DNA of 64,000 nucleotides from Erythrocercus mccallii (Eukaryota > Chordata > Aves > Passeriformes > Dicruridae). A program made the translations under genes and the position numbers. Below the pieces are notes generated by a model that saw only the letters and a program-made list of their open reading frames with translations, made no database searches and was not told the origin of the DNA. The DNA lies in assembly GCA_013397435.1 (NCBI GenBank), contig VZRG01000353.1:496001-560000 (forward strand), read 5' to 3'. Below, piece after piece: positions 12,201 to 24,200 of this stretch; positions within the stretch are counted from its first letter, which is position 1; every line of letters begins with the position of its first letter.

Positions 12201-15200
12201 TCTCCAGAAGATATGCTGATATTACACAAGAGGGGGGAAAAGCCTTTAAACCAGAGAACAGAATTAAAGCTTGGATTGCTCTGGTGCAAATTCCAGTGCA
12301 GGTGAACGGCTGTAGTCACTTCCTAGCAAGGAGTAATCTTGTGTTAGCTGTTCCTCCTGATAGCAGGCACAGTGAGGACTGCACTGCCCTCTTTCCCACT
12401 GGGTGGGGTGCTCTGATGGGATTGCAACACTGAGTGATGGGGTGGAAAAGGCTTGAGAGGCTTTTGGCTGCCAACTATCCCATGAAACAAAATAGATCCA
12501 AAGTGTGGATCAGCACCCAGACTGTGCTGAGCTGCATTAAAAGGTGAGACCAGAATCAGCTGCAGGAATTGCATCATGTCCAACCTTGCTCTTGGCCAGG
12601 GACAGCCTAATTCAATGGGAATGCAGCAGGATTAGGTCACTTTATCTGGAGCCTTCTCCACGTGGAGACATTTGTTAGGGTAACTGCTCTAAACACAGGT
12701 AAAGACACTCTGTCCTGAAGCATTAATTATTCTGACATTCATCCTCCTGGAAACCCTGGGAAGAGGAAGTTTTGCTCCTCAGTAAATTACGTTAAATTGT
12801 GTATTTGTATGTGTATTTGTATGCAAGCGCTTTCAAAATGCAAAGGAAACAAAATCTGAAAATCTCTGCAGAAAAGTGCTCTGGAGGGCTTCCAGCTGGT
12901 TAAAGTATTTTAAGAGCCTGTTAAAGGATGTACCTTCAAAAGATCAATTTAAATGCTGCCTGCTTTATACTCATTGTTTATAAAGTTGAAAGCATCTCTG
13001 ATAGTGACTATTCATTCTCACAGCAGTCACAGCAGAGCAGGAGCAGGTTGGTTTAACTCCATCTCTGCCATGTCCTGGAGAGGTAGAAGGAGCAGGTGGC
13101 TCTGTGGGGAGGGGCTCAGCTCAGCACAGACACTGAGGCATTCAAAGGGCAGGAAATTGAGTTCTTGCAGTAATCCAGGCTTTCAGCACCTGGCAGGACT
13201 GGCTTGGCTGGGGAGCAGTGTTATTTTGTGTGCAGGAACTGTGTTATTTTGTGCAGGACACAGCTGCCATGTCTGTGTTGTACATCTTCGTATTGTAGGG
13301 CTCTGCCTGCTGTAGGAGCAGCTCTTCACCCTCCCATAGAAGGGTTTGTCCTTTTCCTGGCGCTGCAATGGAGAAGGCCCTTGGAAGATGGTCTAGAAGT
13401 AGGGAATGGCTGATACATTCTTAAGACAACTGGTGTCAAATACATCAGGAAGTGTTTGGACAACGCTCCTAGGCACACGGTGTGATTCTCAGGGGTGTCC
13501 TGTGCAGGGCCAGGAGTTGGACTTTGATGATCCTTGTTGGTCTCTTCCAACTCAGAATTCCTATGATTTTATAACTACCCTGGTGCAGTGTCCATCCCTG
13601 AGTACATTAAGTGTCCTTGAGTCCTCCTTGAGTTCTGTGGCTGTAAAAGATGGCCCTAAGGTCTGCCATGAGACCAAACATTTTCTGTTCTGTCGTGTGA
13701 GTCTGGAACTGTGACCAAAAGTTTGCCTTGAGCATTTTCTACCCAGGGATGCTCCCACAGGTGGTCAGGGAGTTGTCTGTCACCTGCCTGCAGGGCAGAG
13801 GGGCATGGCGCTCTTTCAAAGCCTCCTGCAGAGCTGTGTGGGTCTCACCACTGAGGAAGAACATTCCTGCTTGTTTGCTCAACATCCACAGGCAGGACCA
13901 TTGCGGGGGATAAGGGCATGACAGAGCCTTGAGAATCAGAGAATGGTTTGAGTTGGAAAGGACATTTAAAGGCCATCTAGTCCAAGTGCCCTGCAGTGAG
14001 CAGGGACATTTTCAACCAGATAATACCCCCTTAGCCTCCCTTGCCTGCTCCAAGTGCTGAGAGATTCCAGACCCTCTCAGTTAACTTTCCCAGGACAAGA
14101 GGAAGTGAAGCTGGAGCCTGTCTGCAAGAACGTCCTCGGCACCACTCTGACCCTTTGACCTCTGGCACTCTCTTGAATTTTTGGTGGTTTCAAGAATGGG
14201 TTTTGCCACTTCCCATATTTAATGTGTTCTGTGGCTCTGTAGATCTCAGACCTAGGAAGCTGACTCCAGTAAGTTGTTGCACTTTGCCCTTCTTGGTTGC
14301 ACCTCACCACTCATAGTGACGTAGGGCTGATCTCAGCCTGTTCTCCTCCATGAGCTATTCTGGACATCTGCACTTCTTAAGAAGCAAGGGGAACTTCCAA
14401 GCCCCAGAGCAGGAAAGTCAGAGCGATCCTGTTTGTCTTTTCAATATGGTTTATGTACCACTCTATAGCACCTGATATATCTTAAACTTCAGTACTGAAC
14501 ATTCCTAAGTAAAATTTGTACTCTCCAGCTTCACAGCTTAAGACAGTTGAGCAACAGGGTTTGTATATGTGGATTTAAATTAATCTGAGGGCTTGCTCCA
14601 CCTTGTCTCCCCACAAGAATGCTGTTGGAGTCCCCAGTTTCAAGTTAGAGTGCCTGGGTTTGGTTAAACAGGTACATCAGATGGTTGCTCGAATCCATAA
14701 ACAAGCAGATGTCTTATTCTACTGGATAAACATCCAGTAAAGATGGATCCAGGAAAGATTTTAAGTTACAGTTAGAGATATGTGATAAGGTGTAGCCAAA
14801 ATCAATGGACTTTACAGGGGAACTGAGAGTTTTTCTCCTTCCCAGCCCACTAAAGCTGAGTCTGGCCCATTTCAAGACCCAAGAGGTTTCTTCAGTCCCA
14901 GCAGGACACGCTTGCTGGTGCGTTGTTGGCTAAACCCCATCACCTCCCTGTGTACCTTCCCAAAGAGTATCTGTGCAAGTATTTTCCTGAATGGGCTCCT
15001 GAGCTCACGTTGCTTCCAAGATTTGTACATTTCTGCGCTAAATTTCCACCTTCCTTTGGCCTTTTTACTTGCTGGAACTCATGTACGTGCACAGCCCCCT
15101 GCAGATGCAAGTAACACTGAAAACCTGCACCCATTTGGTTTAGTGATGGAATTTGTATTCTTTCCCCAGGAGGCCAGATCTGGCTTTGAGCTTGTTGGAT

Positions 15201-18200
15201 GACAGGTGGGGTTTCCAGTGAGTCCATTTAAATAAGAGTGCTGTAATTAAGAGGATCTGGCTAAAGAAATTGCACAATTTAGAGCAGACAGCTGTTGTTT
15301 GAAAGGAACAAGCACTTTTGTGGTTTTTTAACATAGCCAGCTCTTGGCTTGCTGCCAGAGATACTTACGTTAGATCTTAGGGATAAAAACCATCAACTGT
15401 TAAAAACAGAAGTGAAAATAACTATTTCCCCCCCAGAAAAAAATGTAATGGGCAATAGGGAACACAAGGAAGATATTCATAAACTTTATAGCGTAGCCTA
15501 GAGGTGACTGACTTCAGGCATGTACAGAACAGAGGGGAAAAAATACCACATCCATTTTGTTTTATTTTTGCATTTATGCACAAAAGGTGAAATTCCCAAA
15601 ACAGAAGTTTAAACTGAGACCATAACTCAGTGTGCAGATCATTTTCCTCCAGAAAAAGGTGTCCTTTCTGCTTTGTAGAGACAATTCAGCATGGAAGGGA
15701 TCAATCTAAACCAGCTTCTGCAGGGTTCTGGTGGTGAAGTTTCGGCTGATGAAGCTGTGAGAGGATCAGTGTCATGTACATAAGCAACCTGGTCTAGTGG
15801 AAGATGTCCCTGCCCATGGCAGGGGGTTGGAACTTTAGGGGTCTTTAAGGTCCCTTCCAACCCAAACCATTCTGTGATTCCATGATTCTGTATCAAGGAT
15901 TGGAAAAGAAACCCCAGTGATCAGTTCTGCTCATTATACAGAGAGAGATTCCATCATTTCTGTGTACCAGGAGCAGAGCTTTTCACTGCCCTGTTCCAAC
16001 AGCTGATGGTTGCATGCAGCTAGGGACAAGCACTCGGCTTTTTTCAGGCTTCTCTGACATGCAAGTGCTCAGTGGGTATCTAGAAATATGATTAATTAAT
16101 TACTTTTCCCACCAGCAAGCTACATAGAGCAGCTTTCAGGCTTAAAATCAAGCATGTGCTTAAAACAAATTGCTGTGTCTGGTTGGTGTCTCTGATAACT
16201 TGAAAAAATCAGACCCAGGTGCCTCCACAGAATGCAGGTGACAACAGCTTGAAGTCACAGCACTGGATGGATAATGCACTGGGATGGGTACTGTACTGGG
16301 ATGGGGTCCAGAGAAGGGCTGTGAGTGACTTTTGCCTTTTCCATTAGTCCCCAGAGAAGCTTGTCCATCTGTCCTTCTGCTACACAGGCACTGTAAAGTT
16401 ACTGACCCCTTTCTGTGAGCCTGGAGCTCTGCTGGTAAAAATCCATGGACCCAGCTGGTTATGAAGTGACTTTTCAGTGTTTGCTAATGGTGTTTATAGA
16501 AATCAGAGCAGGGAGTGTGAGTATGGCCTTAGGGAACCAAGAGGAGAAATGGGGAATCCGAAAAAGCTGCTTCTTTCCAAAACCATCACAGTAATGCTTT
16601 CCTTCCTCTTTTTTTGTGCTTTCTGAGCGGTTTGATTATTTTTTTTTAAACATTTAAATTTTTACCTCACTCGTCACCACCCCTTCTTTATTCTCACCTT
16701 GTCTCCTTCTCTAGGAAAACCTCTTTTTTGTGATGGAATACCTCAATGGAGGAGACCTCATGTTCCATATCCAGAGCTGCCATAAGTTCGACCTTCCCAG
16801 AGCGACGTAAGACATTTATCATTGCCTTTGGGGCTGCAGGGTGCACACGAGAGAGGAGCAAACTGGGGACTTGATTTTATTCCCAGCTCTGCTGCTGCCC
16901 TGCAGAAGAGATCTTGGGCAGATTATTTGACCTCTCTTCACCTTGCCCAGCTGCAAAGTGGGGGTGATGCATGTGCTGGAAGCCGAGCCCCTCTCTGTCC
17001 CAGCTGTCTCCAAACTCAACAAAACCACACAGGCCATCCTCCCAGCTCAGTGACAAACTTGGAGGGAGTCACTTCCCATCCTCTTTTCCCTCCCACAGAA
17101 GACTTTTAGACTCCATCCACACAGTTGGCTTCACTCAGACATGACCTTGCTTCTTCACAACATTCTGTAGCAAGGCTGCACCACCTGCTTAAGTTTCCAG
17201 CCCAGTGGTGAGAGGTGAAGCTGTTGTTTGTTAGAAGTAATGGGATTTTCCCTTTTTTCCCCCTTTAAATCTCAAGGGGGTGGGGTGACAACCTATCAAA
17301 AGCACAAAAGGTAAATTTAAACAAAAAATTAATATGGCAACCGAGAATTAAAAACGTATTTAGCTTTGATTAAAGTAAATAGAAGAATTAGAATAAATGA
17401 AAGGTGCTTTTGATCCTTCTGCACACAAAAGGTAATTTGAAAGTCAATATTGAAACCACTATAGGAATTACTTTTATTTAATAATTTAATAATAAAAAAC
17501 TCACACCATCATTTAAATCAGTGTTTGATGATTTTTTTTTGAAATGCATTTGAATGCCCAGAATTAAGGGCCAAAGCATTGAAGACTGAGGGAGCAGAGC
17601 CGTGCCACACTGGAGGGGGATACAATCCTCTGGTTTCATTCCCTTCTGGGACAGCACTTTCATTCTTCACACTGGTGCTACCTCTTTGCAGCAGGATATG
17701 GTGGTGTCCTTTGGATAAAAATGTGCTGAGAAGAGCAGCTTCAACTCAAAAAAGCTCCAGAGAAAGGCCACCAACCTGCTGGGTAGCCCATGTTATGGAT
17801 AAGCTTTCAAAATCAGAAAAAAAATATTCTTCACTGAAAGTCTGATCAGTCATTGGGACAGACTGTCCAGGGAAGTGGTGGAATCATTGTCCCTGGAAGT
17901 GTTCAAGAAATGTGGATGTGGCACTTGGCGCCATGGTTTAGTGGTGGTTTTGGAAGTGCTGGGTTAATGATTGGACTTGATGCTAGAGGCGTTTTCCAGC
18001 CTAAATAACTCCAGAATTTCAGGATTCTTTGAAAAGCAGGTCATAAATCAGGGCAGGGAAGAAGGCAGTGTGGCAAGCCAGGGAGTCTGTCTGTGTTCCC
18101 CATCCCAGATTCCCACTTGCTTTTGGGAATCTCACGTCACCCATCAGTAAAACACAGTCAGCCCAAGCCTTCTGGAGACTCTCCAAATCTTCTGGGAACC

Positions 18201-21200
18201 TAAAGAAATGCTGGCTCTTGTGGAGACAGGGTTTCCATCTCCTTGGGTCTACTTGAAAAACCCTTTGGGAAGCTCCTGTTCTAACCTGTGCTTTCTGTCA
18301 TTCAGGTTTTATGCTGCTGAAATCATTTGTGGGCTCCAGTTCCTCCATTCCAAGGGCATAATATACAGGTAATTTTACTCTTTAGTGTAATTAATATGCT
18401 AAATGCTAAACTTTTCTGCTTTTCCCTGCAAACACCAATGGCAACAGAGAGGCTGTTTCTTGGCTTTAGTTGCTGGCATTGCATTTCTCTGCAGATTTCC
18501 CTTTTACAGAGTCTGGGCTTTATTTTGAAAAGACAGTGTAGAAAAGTCAGTTTTGATCCTTCTATCAGAACCCAGTCCTATTTCAGTTAACATTAAAACA
18601 AACCCTTGGATGCATTTACACAGAGTCATTCACACAGCACCCAGTATAAGCACCCAGCACCTTGTTCAAGCTTTCAACATATCAAGGTATATTAAGGCCA
18701 AGTCAGACACAAGAAATTTGGTACATCTGCTGTGCTGGTTACCTTGGGACAGTGGTGACAAGCTCAACTCAAGTAACAAAAACAGAGAGACAGTGATAGA
18801 TCTTAATTTTGGATTAATTTTGTGCACAATGGGGAGATGGGATTCATCTCATCATGAATCTGAGTTGTCTGTTAAGTTCTTCTTGTAGTAAGCAGAGAGC
18901 AGAGGGCATTTTTAGGTTCATCAAGCCTATGTTAAAATTTGTATGGGAAGTGCCCAGTTCTACCAGAAATTAGGCCACAGTCTGATTTCCCATGGCCAGT
19001 AGAGGAACTGAATTTCTGGGGAGCTCTGGTTAAGCTCAGCTTCATGGCAAAATTCAGTTACTACATTGCAGCCTTCTTTAAAAGCAGAAAACAAATAACT
19101 TGTCACAAATAAATGAGGAAGCTCCCTACAGCAACAATGTTTGCTGAATCCAAAATGAGCTTATTTCAGTGTTTGTCATGTGGTGTGAGCATTAGAGCAA
19201 ATGCTGAAAGTGGATGACTTGCTCACAATCCATTCTCCCTTTAAAACACGAGCTTTGATTCTTCTTAGTACTCATGTGGGAGCCATTTATAGTCTTTATT
19301 GACCGATGATGGTGATTGCATAAACATGAGATCAATATCAGTGGCATTAAGCTAAGATGATCTCTGGAGCCTCAGCAACTTTTCTGGCTCTAATTATTAT
19401 TCCCCATGAGTGAAAGGAAAAATTTTCTGAAGTGCCCAAATCACTTGGCCATGTCTGTTAGTTTTAGTCAGTCTTCTCCAAAAATCCAATTAAGAATATC
19501 TTCAGGACACGGTGACTTTATGGCAGGACTGCTAATGCTGACGTTTTATTTATAATTCACATTTTTACTTGGAATCACTGTGCCAGTGCTGTGTTGGAGT
19601 TTGGGACCTATTTCTTCCTGAAAGTAGAGGGGTGTTTAGAGTCTGGAGCCTTGGGAATTTGGGTAAAAATGGGACATCTGGGCACTGGGTAGCATGTGGA
19701 TAGGAAGAAATATCTCGTTCCCAGGAGTTGGTGATATTGCTTTGAGCATCAATCATTAAAAGAAAAGCTTTAACCAATCCTACTCTATTTTCCCTTTTTC
19801 ATTGAAGACAATGACAATGAGGTCAGCTGAGAACACAGAGTCATCAGTATCTCTGTCAGAGCAAACTAAGCACTTAGGAAAGTGAATAGAAATAATTTTT
19901 GAAACTACATCTCTTGTGATGTCGTAAGAATAATGAATCCAGCTGTTCTGTCTCATGCACCCACGTTTGGAAACATTGGCTTAAACTTTAACAAATGAAC
20001 TGAGGCATTTTTTGGCAGAAACTCCAGTCCCTGGAGCCAATGAGTTTGAGACTCATCAAAATAATGAAAGCAAACTGTAGGTGATGGGGTTTTTTTGTTT
20101 TGCTTCGATCTACCGGATGAATAAAAGCAGTGCTGGCAGCCTGAGATTGATCTCAACGTTGTAACTGAAATAAGTCATTCCAGCTGGAAATTGTGACAAC
20201 ATGAGTGTCTGCCACTTGGAAGGCAAATGTCTCAGTTTTCTCTGTATTTCTCTTTGATTGATGACTCCCATTTTGTCTTGGGCCATATTCTTGTGGCAGA
20301 GAACAATCGCCCCGTGACAACAATTTAGTGTGTAAACACTACAATGTCCCCCACCCTGATGAGGACCTGGCCCAAGCAAGACAAGGAGCTTTGCACAGAG
20401 GGAGGCTGCATCATCCCTGCAATTGCCATCATCCCAGGAGCATCAAGCATTAGAAATTACCTTCTTTGAGGAACATCTCTGCAAAAAACCCCCCACATTG
20501 TAAAGCAGTTGTTAACCGGGGGGGTGTCCATGCAGTGGCCTCGGGGTTAAGCCTCTTGCCTGAGATGTAGAAAATCACAGATTCACTGAATGGTTTGGGT
20601 TGGAAGGAGCCTTGAAGATCACCTGGTTCCAGCCCCCTCACCATGGGCAGGGATGTCATCCACTGGATCAGGCCCCATCCAAATTGGTTTTTTGGCCAAA
20701 ATTAGGCCAAATGTAGGCAGTGAATTAGCATGAAAAATACCAGTTACACCCTCAGCTGTGGATACAAGCAAACATGTCAGAGTGCTTTGGGAGCCCTGAG
20801 GAGGAGCAGTGATTGATAGCACAATCCAGGCAGTGCAGGAATGTGCGTGCTCATAGACCAGGTGACCTAAATTCCAGATACCCACATCCCCGGTTAAGTG
20901 CAGCATCACTGATCCAAACATTTTACATGGGTCATTTTCTCAAATAAAAACAAAATCTTTAGGTAAGATTTAAGAAAATTAACATAGAAACCTTGCCAGC
21001 CTTCCTTTCTTTCTGCCTTTTTGTTTTCTTCTTTACAAGTTTTTCTCTTCTTTCAGAGTTAGTTCCCACTTGAGGACCATGTTGTTCTCCACCAATGATC
21101 ATGATTCATCAGCTCTTTTGCTTTTATTTCCTTCTCTGTGCATTTCTGTTGCCTTCTTCTCTCTGGGCTCTTTGCTTCCCAGGGTAGTTCAGAGCTGGAA

Positions 21201-24200
21201 AACTCAGACAACAGCCTGGCAGCTGAATGTGAAGGGTTTTGTGAATCCTGGGGTTCAAATGGTGCAGCCCAGCAGTGGTGGGGGCTCTGCTGGTGCCTGG
21301 GATTACTCTGACCCTCCGCAGGGCTTGTGGGTCCTTGCCTCTTGTGACATTTGTAGAGCCTGCACTACCAGGGAGATCTAGCAGCAGCTTCAAAGAGAAT
21401 ATTGAGATTCCCAGGGGAGGAGAGAGTGAGAATTACCTGCTCTTGTTCTCCAGGCTGTGTTAGGGCAGGAGCACCAGCTGGCACAAAGCCCTTCTTGGCT
21501 TCACTGTTCTGCATCCTTGAAGGAAACAGCTTTTAGATGATGTCTTGGGTGATGTGATCCCTGGACGTGTTCAAGGTCAGGCTGGATGTGGCATGGAGCA
21601 ACCTGGTCTAGTGGGAGGTGTCCCTGCCCATGGCAGGGGATTGGAACTTACTTGTTTATGGGATTTAAGGTCCCTTCCAAGCCAAACCATTCTGTGATTC
21701 CATGATTCTGTGTCTTCTCCAGCAGATAAATCAGTGCTGGGACAAGAGAAATGTGGAAGAGGGTTGTTGAAGACTAAGAGAGCAGTTCTTCATTTATCCC
21801 TCAGCCTTCCTTTATATTTCCAGCATGTAGGCACTACATAGAGGCAGAGAACAAGGGTAGTAAGGGTAACCTGCTAAAATAACTCATGTGCTTTCCACTT
21901 TAAAGAACAGGGTTTTCTTCTCTTCCTCCACAGAGACTTGAAGCTGGACAATGTCCTCCTGGACAATGAGGGGCACATCAAAATTGCTGACTTTGGGATG
22001 TGCAAGGAGAACATGTTTGGAGATGCAAAGACCAGCACTTTCTGTGGGACTCCTGACTATATTGCCCCTGAGGTAGGTGTGGGGCACAGGGGGGTCAGCA
22101 AGTGCTGTGGGACAGGAAGCATCTTAAGACATGAATGTTGTGCAGTGGTGAGGGTTGCAAAGAGTAATAACCTGGTTTGGAGCAGTTCCAGGACAGAAAC
22201 TGGACTTCAGCGTGGCTCAGGGTCTGAGTTGCTGTTTGGCATTGCTTGTTTTTGTGGCTAATTCATTTTTTGGTGCAAGTGGGGCTGGGCTTAAACCAAG
22301 AAAGAGAATGCTTAATGGAAATTTCTTTTTGAGCCATGGCAGAAGAAACTCCAAGAGGTCCTGCAATTGAGAGACAGACACAGCATGAGGAATGCTGAAA
22401 GTGCCCATTCCCTTATTTCTTTCAATTTTTAACCAGGCAGAAACTTGTTCTTTTTTTTTTTTTTTCTCCCTAGAAAATTTAGGTGTTTTGAACTAGATCA
22501 CTCCAGAAAAGAGAAAGTTTCCTTAACCTGATGACTTCACACCATGATAGATCTTACTACGGAGAGGCTTTGACTAATTAGGTGGCCAAAGAAAATATTT
22601 TTTTAGCTCAGAGAAAAACCTACAAGTCATCCATGCATCATGTCTGGCATCGATCTGTAATCCATTTATTTACCTTTCAAGATCCCATTTTGTAATTTTA
22701 GTGTTTTCATGATGGATATTGGTACTTTCTAAAGAGCTGTCAAAGCCTTTAGTGATTTTTTTTTCCTCTACTATAATTCATTGGTCCTTCACTGTGTTCT
22801 GAGGCTTGATTCTGGCTGAGGTTACACCACTGCTGGCTCAAGGGTCTCTGAATCAATTGGATTTCTATCGCCTAAGAATGGGCGTAAGTGTGCTCTGCAA
22901 TCAAGCTGCAATTGTCTTTTATTTCACTTCAGTATGCTTTTATTGAAGAAAAAAAATGCTATTTTTTGCTCCTAAAAAAAAAAAGATAGTCAAGTGTTGA
23001 TCCATTATCTGTGATTTTATTTTACAGAAAAGAGAAAAACTGAAATAGCTCAGAGTTTTATTTCTGCACTATGTTTATTTTAAGGATTCAACGAGTGCAT
23101 ATAAAACATTTTACCTCTAAACTGAAAGCATTTCTAGAGTTTATGGATCATCTGCCGCAGGCAGGAGCACTGGACTCTGTCAGTATTTCACTGCAGCTGC
23201 TACCACTGTAATTTATTACAGACCCAGCACCTTGGCCACAGTCATACAAATAAGAGTGGTTGGGTCAGTAGACAAACGATTTTTTTTCATTTCAAAAAAT
23301 ACCTGACCAAAAAAAAAAAAAAAAAGAAAGAAAGAAAGAAAAAAAAAGACAGCCTGCAATTAAATTGCTGAGTTTATTTTTTTCCCCGAGAATGTCAAAC
23401 AAAACAAACCTTTTTCTTTCCGACTGTCATAAAATACTTCCATTTCATTTCCAGATACTTTAGACATTAAAAGATAAAGCCTTATAAAAATAATTTCTCT
23501 GTTCAGAAGGAAAGGTTGAGATGATTTTGTTTGTAAGTGATCCAGAAAAAATATATTAAGGGGTCTTGCTGTTTTGGTTTTTTTTTTGGCTCTGAGTGGA
23601 ACTCAATGTATATATTACATCACATATTCAAATCTCTTTTTCTGTCCTTTTGCCATCTCCTCTTTTGGAGATCGATGTAGCATAGAGCATCCCATTGCAA
23701 CCAAGATGTGGGCTGAAGAGTAAAGATTGTGCCTCAAAATTAAATTTTCCCCTCTACAGCTCTAAAATTCTGATAAGAATCCTACACACCACAGTCATCA
23801 TGTGAACCTTTAGATAGGTGCAATGTAAAAATCTATATGTGAGCAAGTTTTTGAGGCTCTTTGAGAACCAAAGGAGACAAACAGGGGTTGCATTTTACAG
23901 CAGGTAGATATTTATCTGAATGTTTAAAATTGAGTGAATTCCCTTCCTTGGCTATAAAAGTGATAATTGGTTCAGCTCTAGATATCTCCACAACAGATAT
24001 TTAAAGGCAGAGATCAATTTTGCTTCTCCAGAGAGGAAGTTTGACAACATGATGATGGTCCTTTAGACCCTGGGGAGAGCATCACTCCAGCTGGATGTCA
24101 CTTTTTAGGTGACACTGAAAGGCACAAACCAAGGGACTGACTGAGGACAAATTCCCATTCCTCCATCCAAAACCCAGTTGGACAGACCAGCAACCCCTTT

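Larger units (their letters stand above)
7152..16714 (+). other. PRKCQ 9.6-kb intron in the kinase N-lobe
   Basis: The largest intron in the window. It contains a nested LTR-in-CR1 insertion (9099-9750), sense CR1 pieces at 13443-13575 and 15783-15892, an antisense CR1 at 13930-14032, and two small tandem duplications (12799, 13218). The stretch 9750-12790 is AT-rich without recognisable repeats or genes; 14033-15780 and 15893-16714 likewise. Confidence 0.8.
18369..21933 (+). other. PRKCQ intron splitting the catalytic YRD Arg codon
   Basis: 3.57 kb. It contains an antisense CR1 (20574-20682) and a sense CR1 (21556-21710). From 18369 to 20573 I see neither genes nor repeats. Confidence 0.8.
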